64,000 nucleotides of DNA. Source: Pyrrhoderma lamaoense. Its lineage: Eukaryota > Basidiomycota > Agaricomycetes > Hymenochaetales > Hymenochaetaceae. The stretch spans positions 62,001 to 126,000 of the forward strand of contig NBAZ01000028.1 in assembly GCA_002794735.1 (NCBI GenBank), written 5' to 3'. A program made the position numbers and the translations under genes. The notes beneath the pieces were generated by a model. It searched no databases. It saw nothing but the letters and a program-made list of their open reading frames with translations, and was not told the DNA's origin. Below are positions 48,801 to 59,533 of this stretch, piece after piece (within the stretch, counting starts at the first letter, position 1; each line of letters begins with the position of its first letter).

Positions 48801-49460
48801 AAAAGGGCCGTCCATCAGGTCCATCGATACTAGTCCAAATATCTCCATCTGAGATATTAGATAGAAATCCATTGGCTTGCTTCTCTCGTGAACGCCAGTT
48901 GTCTAGCTCCTCCTCGATCCCTGGGCGCTGTAGATAACTCTCCAGTTGATCGCCTATAGATTTGAAGGGCATTTTAAGATAAGGAATATCACTTCTAGCG
49001 TTCATAAGTAATTCTTCATCTTCAAAATCAAGAGCGAGACCGGGGTTAAGTAAAAGATCCCCGGGTATAGATTTGCCTCTGAATAGATGTTGGTTACAAC
49101 ATTTTTTCTGTCTTGAGAGCTCGCGATCCAGCCTATAAGTTTTCCAACACACCGAACAAAGGACATAGTCGATTGCTGGAGTATATAAATTGAGATGTCG
49201 ATGGAGACTTCGGAGTGTGATCCTACGCCGGTTAGTACTTCTTGTTTCTTCTATTCCTTGGAAGACACAGTCAAGAAACTTCAGAAGCAAGCAGCACGCT
49301 GCGTGAGGTAGATGGAACTTGACATTCAACCAAGATACCATTATAGGTATCAAAAGCCATATTTGTTCTCCAAAACTACTATCTGAGAGAAATCGAGAAC
49401 AAGAACGAGAACGAGAACGAGAATTGGGAGGTGCGCATTCTTCTTCTCCTTCCCAGATAG

Positions 49461-49494
<34 letters not shown>

Positions 49495-49873
49495 GTCGTC
49501 GTCGTCGTCGTCGTCATCCCCTTCATTGTCATCCCCTTCATTGTCATTGTTGCTGATACATAACAAGGGCTCGTCAACGTCCATATCAATTGCAGAATTG
49601 ACGCTCGAGGCATCCGCAGTCGCAAAAAAGACGCCAGCTAGCTCATTCGCACGTTGAGCGTCTAGTGTATCTTGCTGCTGGTGTAGACGACGTGTTCTCT
49701 TGTGCACATACCTTCCACATGCACTAGAGCTCTTACATCTTGAGCAAATGCATACCACGAACTACATTGAACCACATATCTAAATAAAGGTGCCCATAGC
49801 GAATAAAATGAATAAAAGTGAATAGGTATGGGCTTACATTGAAATTATGTGCGTTTACTATTCCCTTAGCCAT
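45874..49873 (-). CDS. Tnp2-like transposase of the CACTA element, 13 exons
   Basis: DDE-type transposase of the Tnp2 family. Exons: 49838-49873, 48734-49761, 48576-48674, 48370-48524, 47885-48313, 47812-47830, then about 47715-47767, 47545-47658, 47178-47492, 46900-47112, 46685-46835, 46213-46630 and 45874-46135. All phases agree except at the join of exons 6 and 7, where no in-frame GT-AG solution was found, so a 1-nt lesion is possible. Landmarks: a Cys-rich start (VCICSRCKSSSACG), an Asp run near 49500, LSYDGD then FNPRGPTGSHHSTGV, ITPGPKEPTAEQ, KVAGFAGHRHKSNFCTKCHA, VDPMHNILLG, and DYGPVYGFWCFPSERINK, which are hallmarks of the family. The total is about 1097 codons. Starts by the first spliced ATG, MAKGIVNAHNF. 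Confidence 0.85.
49460..49518. repeat. CAT/CGT trinucleotide repeat inside the transposase gene
   Basis: Eleven or so CAT units followed by CGT units on the plus strand. On the minus strand these are GAT/GAC codons and encode an uninterrupted run of about 19 Asp in the transposase N-terminal region. Confidence 0.9.
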
Positions 49874-50453
49874 TGGTACAGAAAATAAAGGAGCCTATTG
49901 AGGACTCCATCTTTCTTATTGTGAAATTCAAAATGTCAAGTATTTTTGACAGCTCTGTGCGTCTTGGTAGCTTCTTCACGGTTAACTTTAAATTTAATTA
50001 AATTTAGAGTTGATTGACTGTCACTACTCTATCTTCTCGTTGATGAGCCTGTCTTGTCCTAGGGTGTACATAGGGTGCTGGTGGTGGTCTCTATTCAATT
50101 TTATTGATATCATTATGACGCATTTTTTACGCACTCACAATTTCGAATGAGGCTTATAGTATCTAAATCAAGCATTTAGGGTAGGCTTGAGATAGAGCAT
50201 ATATATGGTATTGTTATAAAAGGAAATTTGAATTCAAATATAACATGTGATCTAAATTCTACTCTTTTTAGGGCATCTATTTATGATTTTGAGATTTATA
50301 GCAAGTAAAATAGTTCCGTAGATGACTTTCTGGTCATCGTAAAGAAACTTTTTATATACGGTAGACTTCAAATATATTATTATACAAGCTATATATCACT
50401 TTTAACAGGACAACAGAGTAATTTTAACAACATTAATCAAATATAACTACAAC
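49874..50453. other. AT-rich internal region of the CACTA element, no gene
   Basis: It lies upstream of the transposase start and so should contain its promoter. I see no coding region or known motif. Confidence 0.4.
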
Positions 50454-50600
50454 TGCAGCAGCAGCAGCAACAACAATAACAACAGCAATAGCAACAGCAA
50501 CAGCAAAAGCAAAAGCAAAAGCAAAAGCGACGACAGCAAAATATCAGCGAGTACAAAATAACAACAGATACAACAACAGCAGATTCATCAACATCAGATA
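50454..50600. repeat. CAG/CAA-rich microsatellite tract
   Basis: Imperfect (CAG), (CAA) and AGCAAA units, for example GCAGCAGCAGCAACAACAAT near 50456 and five AAAAGC units near 50506. No frame through it is conserved, so it is probably non-coding. Confidence 0.75.
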
Positions 50601-50693
50601 CAACAGCAACATATAAGCTACTCTAGTAGCTTATTACTCTAGTGGGTACCCTGAAATGCTGTAAGTTATCTCATAACAAAGAGAAAGACTAAG

Positions 50694-51564
50694 TGTTATG
50701 AAACCAAGTCTATTTTCGCTTTTTTGCTTACTAAGCAGCTTACATAAGCTGACTAAGCACTTACATAAGCATCTTACATAAGTGGATTATCTAATCATCT
50801 TACATAAGCTGCTTACCTAATCATTATTACCTAAACATCTTATCTAATCAGCTTAGTCAGCATGCTTACCTAATCACTTACATAATATGCTTACATAAGT
50901 CGCTTACTAAGCACTGACTCAGCATATGACTCAGCTGTCTTATTAAGCATCACATCTTATCTTATCTCTCTCTTATCTTCATTGCTTACTCATCTGTTCT
51001 AGAACATTCTGAGACCTTCCAGAACATTCTAGAACATTCCACCATGTTCTACCACCTTCCATCATTCTCCATGGTCATCTTTCCCCATTTGGTTTAGTCT
51101 CTTTGTAATTAGCCTAATTTAGTGTTTCAGCTAGCACAGCCTAGCTTAGCCTGATTATTTAGCCTGTTTATTATGTTTCAGCTAGCACAGCCTAGCTTAG
51201 CCTCATAGTTTAGCCTATTTCTTATGTTTCATCTAACACAGCCTAGCACAGCTTAGTTAGCCTAATAGTTTAGCCATAGAACCCTGCCGGGTTTTTTTCA
51301 TTATTCCCACACTGCCTCCCACATGTATAAATACCCCCCTCCTGTCAGTAGCTAGTCCCCCAGTCTTGATCTTGTCTTCCCTCCTAGACTAGTACCTTCT
51401 AATACATCCTCTTGTCCCCTCTTCACTGTCCCTCCCCTCCTCTTGTCCCTCCTCTCCTCTGTCTCTGTCTATATCAGTGTATGCTGGTTGTGCCTTGTCT
51501 TCAGACCCTGCTGACTAAGCATTCTGCTGACTAATACTGGTACTAGAACTAGTCATTGCTGACA
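50694..51564 (+). mobile_element. Solo LTR, 871 bp, with CTAAG target duplication
   Basis: Starts TGTTATGAAACC and ends TTGCTGACA. CTAAG is found on both sides (50689-50693 and 51565-51569). The first half is built of short repeats of CTTACATAAGC and CTGACTAAGC type. Three tandem copies of a unit around CAGCTAGCACAGCCTAGC follow at 51130-51260. A TATAAATACC box is near 51326, followed by a C/T-rich leader. TG...CA ends, a 5-bp duplication and a central TATA box fit an LTR left after recombination. The orientation is taken from the TATA box. Confidence 0.8.
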
Positions 51565-51656
51565 CTAAGTAACTTACAGCTGGACGAGGCCCGTAGCTCT
51601 GTACCGAAAGAACGCCGTGAACAAGAACATGGACAAGAAGAAGAAGAAGATAGCAA

Positions 51657-52066
51657 CTATATGACTGAAGGTAAGTAATAATCATGTAAGTTATAATGTA
51701 CAGTACTCACTATAGTGCACATATTGCACTTCGAACCTCACGACCGACAGAGGAATCCACCGTAAAAAATACGGTGGGTCGCAGAACGAGACGGCCCCGT
51801 CGTTGTTCCGGTGCCTCTCCAACAAGACATGGGCCCTCCATGACGGTACATGGAACCAGCCCGCTAAAGCGACGTTCGTGTCGCATGCCGTACAACGAAT
51901 GTTGTGGGCGTGAACACGGACGGGGTCGATATCTGGCTGCAGCATTAGCAGCCAGAGGTCCCGTCTCTCTCGGCCTCCGCGAGGAATATCTGGGTCTAAT
52001 AAAGAAGAATTAGTATTTTGGGGCAAATACTATCAACAATATCGAGTACTTACTGCGGTTAGCCAT
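51657..52066 (-). CDS. Small CxxC/His protein, 101 aa, cargo-like gene in the CACTA element
   Basis: Three exons join with consistent phases: 52054-52066, 51711-51995 and 51657-51664. The protein starts MANR then NPDIPRGGRERRDLWLLML. It contains IRCTACDTNVALAGWFHVPS, a Cys-x2-Cys pair, followed by WRAHVLLERHR, so a zinc-binding C2H2-like fold is plausible. The intron with GTAAGT donor at 52053 links the short first exon. It lies between the solo LTR and the right subterminal region. The base composition is much more GC-rich than its surroundings, which suggests a different origin. Specific function is unknown. Confidence 0.6.
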
Positions 52067-52149
52067 TTCTTTTATTTTTATTTGAGGTGTGTAGATGTAG
52101 TCGAAGAGTAGAAGAGGTTGAGGTGTATGCGCAGCTTGCACCTCGCTTT

Positions 52150-53000
52150 AAATAGATGTTGATTAGTAATTTATTAAGTAATACTATTACATTATACTAA
52201 TTATTTATTTAGATTATAAAAATAATTTAAAAAATCGAATATTTCGACTGAATGGACGAGGATTTGAAGAGAGTATAAGTGAGTAAACTTATACTAGTAC
52301 TAATACTCTCAATCAATCTGGGCACGCGTTACTTACTTAATCAACTTATGTAATCAAAAATTTACACGTGAACCTCACAAAGGTAAACGAAGCTTAAGGT
52401 AGGTAATCTAGGTCTATTATTTTAATTGATCTTAAATGTTAGTGTTTGCGCAGATTGACGTAGAAGCTCTTAGTAGACTTAGGAATACTTTATCACACTA
52501 ATTCACACAGGTAATCTTCTAAGACCCTGAAAGATGTCTTTATTGACTTCTACGAAGGTGATCTAAGTACTAGTACTAGCTGACTAAGTAATTGCTGACA
52601 CACTGTGATTACTACTATTGATGTGATTACTAATAATGCACATATATCTGAGGAAACATGGGCATACCTGTAACTACACTCAAAAAAAATATTTACAAGT
52701 CAGTCTAGATGTAGCAGATATTACATACGCCTTGGTTATTCCAGGCTACCTAAAACATCTAGATAAACCTAGGTTGACAGTTACGTAGGTTTGGCCTACA
52801 GGTCAACCTAGATATTACCGGCCTAGGTTTACGCATGGCACCTAGGTTACATAGAAATACACGAAATACAATATTATTTACATGTCGGTCCAGAGTTAAA
52901 ATTACACAAAAATTCAGGTATACTCAGGTATGCTCATATTTTCTAGATTCATACTATAATACCTAGACAAACATGTTAACCTAGATGTTGTTGATATAGT
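52150..53000. repeat. Right subterminal region of the CACTA element (to the Gypsy insertion)
   Basis: Non-coding, with many CCTAGGT-type motifs in both orientations: AAACCTAGGTTGACAG near 52766, GTAGGTTTGGCCTACAGG near 52785, CCGGCCTAGGTTTACG near 52819, CACCTAGGTTAC near 52840 and AACCTAGATG near 52978. The remaining part (59534-59647) carries TATCTAGGTAAT and AAGCTAGGAATAGG. It mirrors the left subterminal region. Confidence 0.6.
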
Positions 53001-53447
53001 TGTCAGCAACTAAACCCGGTCTATAGTCGGAGTCCGGCCTAAGTCACTAATCAACAAGTATCAACAGTAGTGGAGAGTAATAAGATGTATTGAGAGTAGC
53101 TCCAGTGCCGAGTCAGGAGAGTAGACAAGGTTGAAACTGAGGACTATCTACTGACAGAGATGCTACTTATATACAGTTTGAAGCGTGTGACGTGACGGTG
53201 TGATCATGGATAGAAAAGGAAAGAAATGGAACATGATGGAACATGGTAGAATGTTGGAGAATATAGAAGAATGGAAATGTCCGTAATGGATCGGAGTTTG
53301 TCAATAAGGATGAGTAAGGAAGAATGGGTTAAGGGTTGTGGAGTAATATGGGTTAGTAAGGCGGTCCGAGGTATGTAATGGGTTTTAGTAATGCGAGAAA
53401 AAAGGGAAAAAGCGTGAGAATAAGGGAAAAAGGAAAAGTACATGACA
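53001..53447 (-). repeat. 3' LTR of the Gypsy element
   Basis: Direct repeat of 59087-59533. In element orientation it follows pol and the purine tract at 53448-53460. A possible ORF of 79 codons inside each LTR (53204-53443) is identical in both copies and is not taken as a gene. Confidence 0.93.
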
Positions 53448-53460
53448 TTACCCCCCTCTC
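53448..53460 (-). promoter_or_regulatory. Polypurine tract of the Gypsy element
   Basis: GAGAGGGGGGTAA on the minus strand, directly upstream of the 3' LTR, where the plus-strand DNA primer of LTR elements is expected. Confidence 0.75.
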
Positions 53461-53481
53461 AAAGGCAATCGTCTCGATTGC

Positions 53482-56400
53482 TTATGGGAGGAAGATTTCT
53501 GGGTTATTGAATCGAACAATCTTGGAGTGGGGAGGGTTGCGTGCTGGGAAGTTGTCTCTTAACAAAGGTATAAAGCGAATGTTTTGGTAGTCTGTGATAG
53601 TGAGTTTTCTGTGGGCATTTGGATTCTTTCGTAAAAATTCCTGAAGTGCTTCTTGAGAATTGGTAAGATTCTCCAACGGTTCCCAAGTTCGCTCTTGTGG
53701 TCCATACCCCTTCCAATGTACCAAGTATTCTGCTCGTCTTCGTCTCCGGTTATATCGTGATGCTAGAATCTCCTCAACCTCCCATTCTGGTTCTTGATCC
53801 ACGATTATGGGTTCTGGTCTATTCAAGTTCTGTTGCGATTCGTAGTGAGGCTTCTTGTAAGGGTGTAAGAGAACTTCATTGAAGACTGGATGTATACGGC
53901 TCATAGAGGGTGGTAACTCGAGTTTATAAGCAGAGGCTCCAATCTTTTCCAATACCTTAAATGGGCCATATCTTTTATCGTCAAACTTTTTCATGGGTCG
54001 TGTTGTGTGGATGTTGGTTGCTTCTAACAGCACTAAGTCTCCAGGTTGGTAATCAATTGGCTCCCCTCTAGTTCGATCGTAGAATCTTTTCATTGTAGAG
54101 GCCGCTTTTTCTAGTGCTTCTTTTGCATTTTTTCGTACAATCTCCATTCGTTGTGCGAATTGGGTGGCCGTCTCATTGTTGGACTCGTGGCGAGGGTTAG
54201 TGCCTTTGTAAGGGTGGTAGCCATAGTTGAGGAAGAATGGTGAGTGCTTTGTGGATGACTGTTCTCTGTCATTATATGCAAATTCTGCTAGTGCTAGCCA
54301 GTCTGCCCAATCATCTTGACTGAAGTTTACAAAGATCCGTAAGTACTGTTCAACTTCTTGGTTAATCCGCTCTGTTTGCCCGTCTGTTTGTGGATGATAT
54401 GCTGTTGAAGGGTTTGCTTCGATACCCAGAAGTTTGTACAGTTCTTTCATAAACTTGGATTCAAATTGGGGGCCTCTATCGTGTATAAGTTTTCTAGGAA
54501 TTCCATGAAGTTTAAAGATATGATCGCGGTAGAGTTTGGCCATTCCTTGAGAGGTGACTGTTGTATGAGTGGGGATGACATGGATTTGTTTGGTAAAGCG
54601 ATCCACAAAGACGCAGATTGCATTGTATCCTTGAGACTCTGGTAGTTCTCCAATGAGATCAACTGACACTTCTTCCCAAGGGTGTTCTGGGATATTGTGA
54701 GGGTGTAGAGGGTTGTGGGGGCGTGTTCTTCGTGGTTTAGTTGTTTGGCATGTGTGACAGCCTTCCACATAACGTTTGACATCTTCTTTAATTCCAGGCT
54801 AGATGTAATTGCGGGTGATCAGTTCCTGAGTTTTATACTGTCCTGGGTGTCCAGCTATGACTGAATCATGGTGATTTTTAATGATGTCCTCACGTAGTCT
54901 CGCGTCTCTGGGTATGTAGATGCATCCTTTATAAGTAATGAGGCCGTCTTCCAATTCTTCCCAACGTGGATCTTTCTTCTTTAATGCTTTCTTAGCCTTT
55001 TGGTCCAGCTGTGTCTTTGCTGCTTTAGCACGTTCCAAGAAATTTTGATCTAGGGATTCAAGAGTTACGTCTCTTAGCCATTCCGGTTTGATTACCACCA
55101 CCTCTCGGTTGTCATTCTCCCCCCTTTCATGATCCGCTCGTCTCGAGAGGAGATCAGCTTTAGTGTTCTGTTTGCCCTTCAAGTAGTGTATTTCCAAATC
55201 ATATTCTTGTAATTCCACTACCCATCTGGCTTGTCTTCGGTTCAGATCTCGAGGTTGAGTCCAGTATGTGATGTTTTTGTGGTCTGTAAAGATTTGGACA
55301 GGTAGTGGGTGGCCAATAAGATAGTGTCTCCATTCCTTGAGTGCCTCCATGATAGCAAGCATTTCTTTGTCATAGATGACATAATTTCGCTCTGTGGGTG
55401 TCAAGGATGCGGACCTATAAGCAATAGGGTGCCATTTGCCATCAATTAGTTGAGAGAGTACTGCTCCACTCGCAAAGTCTGAGGAGTCTGCTTCAATGCG
55501 AAATGGTGCTCCAGATATTGGCAAATGTAGCACGGGCTCTTGGCAGATGCAATCCTTTAGCTTATTGAAAGCTTCTGTTTGGGAATCAGTCCATTTCCAG
55601 TCCGCATTGCCTGTTAAGTCATGTAGAGGGCGAGCTAGGTTACTATAACCCCTGATAAACCGTCTATAGAAGTTACAGAACCCTAAGAAACTTTGTAACT
55701 GCTTTTTGTTCTTGGGCGCCGGCCATTCCTTGACTGCTTGGATTTTACTGGGATCCATGCGCAGTTTTCCTCTCCCCACAATAACCCCAAGATATTCGAC
55801 TTCCTTCTGCTCGAATAAGCATTTCTCTGGCTTCAAGTATAGCTTGTTGTTGCGTAGTACATCTAGCACCTGTCGCACTAGTTTCCTGTGCGACTCTAGG
55901 TCTGCTGTGAAGATGAGGATGTCATCTAGATAGACTACAACATGCCCTCCATCGATTAGTTCCTTCAGAATATGATTCATGAAACCTTGGAACGTCGCTG
56001 GGAGTTTGTGAGGCCGAAGAACATAACAGTTGGTTCGAAGAGTCCTCTATTGGTTCTGAAGGCTGCTTTCCATTCGTCTCCTTCTTTGATTCGGATATTG
56101 TTGTATCCCCATCGTACGTCTAGTTTAGTGAAGTGTTGGGAGTCTTTAAGCTTGTCAATAAGCTCTGGGATCAAGGGAAGGGGGTACTTGTTCTTTACTG
56201 TCATGCTATTCAGCTTTCGATAGTCTTGTACAGGCCGTAGTTCTCCACTTTTCTTTTTTACAAAGAAGAAAGGCGAAGCCATGGGGGATTTGGAGGGTCT
56301 AATTCGTCCTGTTTTCAAGTTTTCATCCAAGAACTTGTCAAGGGCTTTGTTTTCCGCTTCAGAGAGTGGATAGATCTTGCAATCAGTGGGTTTGAACCCA

Positions 56401-57485
56401 GGTGTGAGCTCTATTGCATGGTCCCATGGGCGCCTCTCTGGTAGCTTGTCAAATTCCTGCTTTCCAAAGACTTCTGGGTACTTTTTCAAATAATCCACTT
56501 TATCGCTTCCCCTCTTGATTGGAGCAAAGCCCAGTTCGCGTATCCTGTAAGTCAGCTCCGTTTGTCTGACATATTTTTTCTCCTGCTGATAACCCAGCCA
56601 ATCCAGTATGAAAATACGGTCTCCTTCTTCCAGTTCTGAGCTGATAGAGTTGATATGATAATCTAGTTGCCGTATCTTGGCATGTGCATGTCCGCATGTT
56701 TCTGGACAACGGTTGAGAGTAACTTCTCCTTTGTTCCAGTCTATACTGGGGTTGTGGAACTTCAGCCATTCGTGTCCAATAAACAGGTCTGTCTTTCCTA
56801 GACTGGTGACTGCTAATTGGATCCGCTCCTTGTGTTCACCAATTGACATCATCAGCTCTACCAACTCTGTGATAGATCCTGCTTGATTTCTTGTTCCGTC
56901 TGCATTGTAAACGGGAATAGGGATGGGTGTTTTCTGGGTAGGGATTTGATGTTTACGAACAAATTCTCTGTCTATGCATGAGCCAGTGCATCCAGAGTCT
57001 AGTAGGGCTTTGACCTTAAAGGTTCGCTGATCCTCTAGAGTTGTGAGCTGTGCAGATAGGTCTAGTTGGTGTCCTTGCGACCCTCGAATGTATTGTTTGG
57101 GTTGTTGCAAAGAGTAAAGTGCTTTTAGGGCTGTCTCGTCATCTAGTTTGGAGATGGCTTGAAGCGTCTCTGTAGTAGCTTCTTGGGTTCGTTTCTTATG
57201 GACCAGGCTTTTGAGTGCCAACAGAGCATGACCTTCGGAGTCTTTTCTAATTCGTCGTAGGGTCCATTCTGGAGTAAAAGGTTTGGGGAAGGTTTGGGAC
57301 GTGGTTTTTGGTTCTTGTTTTGGTTCAACAACTGTATTTCGAAGCAAACTACTGGTACATGTAGTTGTTGGACATAAATTAGGAGTGGGGGTGTTAAAAC
57401 TCGAACCGTATACCTCAGGAGACACGTCTGCAACTGAGGTTAAGCAAAATCCGATTCCTTCATCTCTGCTATGGCATCTGCCCAT
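53482..57485 (-). pseudogene. pol: Gypsy pol: protease, RT, RNase H, integrase, chromodomain (broken)
   Basis: Protease active site ALLDSGCTG lies near 56995. RT begins with LDKFLDENLKTGRIRPSKSP and carries the YLDD catalytic motif near 55920. RNase H has FTDHKNITYW, and the integrase has an HHCC region ending HPGQYKTQELI, then CHTCQTTK. The catalytic Asp residues lie in SVDLIGEL and HDRGPQFESKF, and the Glu in GQTERINQEVE. A chromodomain follows (EWEVEEILASR, then YLVHWKGYGPQERTWEP). Two lesions stop translation: an apparent 1-nt deletion within RT near 55985 and a TAG at 54799-54801 in the integrase zinc region, at the site of a usual Trp. The pol frame is +1 to gag. The element cannot move by its own pol as written. 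Confidence 0.92.
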
Positions 57486-57525
57486 TCTTTCCTTTCATCT
57501 CCTGTCATTTCTTGCAGTAGTTCCC

Positions 57526-58464
57526 TTACTGACATCTTTGGTTTCTGGGGCAATCGCGTGACAAGTGGCCTTTCTGTTGACATCTGAAGCAGTGTCCTTC
57601 CTTCCTCATTCTATCCACGTCCATGGGTTCCCCTGCTGAGTGATTCACAGGTGTGGAAGTTACTTTAGGGGGTGTGGGAGTTGGACGAGGAGTAGGTTTG
57701 AATGGAGGGGGTCTGTGGTCAAAACGAGGTCTGTTGGCTGTTATTGTGTTGTCAATCTTGGTTGCTATTGTCCTCCATCCTTCTACTGTGGCGGGTTCAT
57801 TACCAGTTGCCAGAATAGCCATTACTATGTCGCTTCGAAGGGCTGTCCTCAAGTGGTTGATGATCAGGGGTTCAAAGGCAGCGCTGGTCATTCCAGCACG
57901 AGCTCGAGTCAGAGAGAGGTCTGTGAAGAACTTTTCAGCAGAGTCATTCCCCTGCTTCATGGTAGCTATCTTCTGTTGAGCATGCTGTTGCTCATGAGTA
58001 TCCTTGAAGCGTGCTTTAAGTTCACCCTCGAAGTCATCCCAGTCCCAGTTTCCACTGTCTGTTCTTTTGGTCAGTTGCTCCTGCTTCCAGGCTCCGGCAT
58101 TGGGTCCAGTCATGTAAGAGCACACAAAGCGTATTTGATCTTGTCCTGTGATCAGTATGTTCTGTGCGCTGTACATGTAGTTTTTGATCTGGACAAGCCA
58201 TTCGTCATACTTTGCTTTATCTCCCGTGAACTCCTCTGGCTTATTCAGCAATGGGTTTTTGGGAGAGGGTTGGGGTGGTTGTAGTGCAGCTGCGACTGCC
58301 TGGACGAAGTTGTTGGGTAGTGTGATAACAGGTGGATTGGAAAGTATCTGAGGGAGCATTCCCTGGATGGTGGCTGCGACCGTGTTGGCAATTATTTCTT
58401 CCATAGTTGGTGCAGGCGTGGGTGCTCGAGTGCTCTGGCCCTGGGGTTGTCCTGGTTGATTCAT
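57526..58464 (-). CDS. gag: Gypsy gag-like protein with CCHC zinc knuckle, 312 aa
   Basis: Starts MNQPGQPQGQSTRAP. The central retrotransposon gag region contains FTGDKAKYDEWLVQIKNYM and AGAWKQEQL. It ends with the zinc knuckle CFRCQQKGHLSRDC near 57565. The stop at 57526 is followed in the -1 frame by a short conserved-looking helix (MSVRELLQEM, 57535 onward) and only then by the pol frame, so expression of pol needs frameshifting or the region is damaged. The start codon overlaps the stop of the upstream ORF as ATGA. Confidence 0.88.
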   Translation of the reverse strand: MNQPGQPQGQSTRAPTPAPTMEEIIANTVAATIQGMLPQILSNPPVITLPNNFVQAVAAALQPPQPSPKNPLLNKPEEFTGDKAKYDEWLVQIKNYMYSAQNILITGQDQIRFVCSYMTGPNAGAWKQEQLTKRTDSGNWDWDDFEGELKARFKDTHEQQHAQQKIATMKQGNDSAEKFFTDLSLTRARAGMTSAAFEPLIINHLRTALRSDIVMAILATGNEPATVEGWRTIATKIDNTITANRPRFDHRPPPFKPTPRPTPTPPKVTSTPVNHSAGEPMDVDRMRKEGHCFRCQQKGHLSRDCPRNQRCQ

Positions 58465-59045
58465 CTTGGGCTGCGGTCACTGTCATAGTCTTCTGGGTGG
58501 TCTCTGAAGTAGTCTTCTCGAGTGTACTGGATGGAGGTGTTAGATGGAGAGGAGTGTGGTGGGGTGGGGTCGCTAGCAAGCTCTGGGTAGATCTGGGAGA
58601 AGTCTTCAGTCTGTAAGTATGTGAGGCTTTCGACTTCGGCTTCTTCCTCTTCTCTAACAGTGGGCCCTGCTCGTATACCTCTTCTTCTTCTAAGAAAACG
58701 TCTAGCACGTCTGAGTCTTCGCTTTTCTTCTTCTGATTCGTCTGTTGACTCTACAATGGGCTGTCCCACTGGCAGAGGTTCGTCTGGGTTCGCAGGTTCG
58801 TTCTCAGGCTCTACAATAGGCTGTCCTACTGGTAGAGGCTCGTTCTGTTCGTCTGTTGCTTCAAAGTGCTCTACTCGATGGGCGTATCCGAACCCAAAGA
58901 GTTCTCTTCCTTGTGCGTTTAGTGAGCAGTAAGTTCTGGTGTTGGAGGTGTCGATGATAAGGATGCAAACGAGGAAAGTGAAGATATAGAAGTGGTAGGT
59001 GTAGCGGTAGTATTCCTCCAGCTTGGAAGATAAGAGTGTGTGATG
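58461..59045 (-). other. Open frame upstream of gag in the Gypsy element
   Basis: The frame is open from about 59045 to the TGA at 58461-58463, but I find no ATG in it. It includes YCSLNAQGRELFGFGYAHR near 58890, two direct copies of EPLPVGQPIVE (near 58840 and 58780), and then an acidic stretch followed by an Arg-rich one (RRARRFLRRRRG). The TGA overlaps the gag ATG. Upstream splicing or a non-ATG start would be needed for translation. Possibly the N-terminal part of a longer Gag or a separate product. Confidence 0.5.
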
Positions 59046-59086
59046 TCAAGAAGTAGTGAGGTAGGCGATGAGTAGTTTCAACCTAA

Positions 59087-59533
59087 TGTCAGCAACTAAA
59101 CCCGGTCTATAGTTGGAGTCCGGCCTAAGTCACTAATCAACAAGTATCAACAGTAGTGGAGAGTAATAAGATGTATTGAGAGTAGCTCCAGTGCCGAGTC
59201 AGGAGAGTAGACAAGGTTGAAACTGAGGACTATCTACTGACAGAGATGCTACTTATATACAGTTTGAAGCGTGTGACGTGACGGTGTGATCATGGATAGA
59301 AAAGGAAAGAAATGGAACATGATGGAACATGGTAGAATGTTGGAGAATATAGAAGAATGGAAATGTCCGTAATGGATCGGAGTTTGTCAATAAGGATGAG
59401 TAAGGAAGAATGGGTTAAGGGTTGTGGAGTAATATGGGTTAGTAAGGCGGTCCGAGGTATGTAATGGGTTTTAGTAATGCGAGAAAAAAGGGAAAAAGCG
59501 TGAGAATAAGGGAAAAAGGAAAAGTACATGACA
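59087..59533 (-). repeat. 5' LTR of the Gypsy element
   Basis: Same length as 53001-53447 and nearly identical. In element orientation it precedes the leader starting TTAGGTTGAAACTACTC, which would hold the primer-binding site; I could not assign the tRNA. Confidence 0.93.

Larger units (their letters stand above)
53001..59533 (-). mobile_element. Ty3/Gypsy chromovirus-type LTR retrotransposon, 6.53 kb
   Basis: Both LTRs are 447 bp and start TGTCAGC and end CATGACA. ATAGT flanks the element on both sides (52996-53000 and 59534-59538). Internal order on the minus strand is an upstream ORF, gag with a CCHC knuckle, protease, reverse transcriptase, RNase H, integrase and chromodomain, the layout of fungal chromoviruses. 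The LTRs differ at only one base that I noticed (C/T at 53028 against 59114), so the insertion is recent. It sits inside the CACTA element. Confidence 0.95.

Noticed and set aside
43685..49873. Possibility that the DNA transposon is of the KDZ (Kyakuja-Dileera-Zisupton) type
   Set aside because: The protein shows Tnp2 hallmarks (VDPMHNILLG, GPVYGFWCFPSERINK) and the element has CACTG ends with a 3-bp duplication, whereas KDZ elements make 8-bp duplications and have a different transposase.
53204..53443. 79-codon ORF present in both Gypsy LTRs (also 59290-59529)
   Set aside because: It falls wholly within the LTR and is repeated only because the LTR is; no sign of coding selection can be judged from two near-identical copies.
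57640..58284. Long plus-strand ORF of 214 codons within the Gypsy element
   Set aside because: It lies opposite gag, whose zinc knuckle and gag motifs are clear on the minus strand; the plus-strand product has low-complexity Cys/Ser/Val content without a domain.
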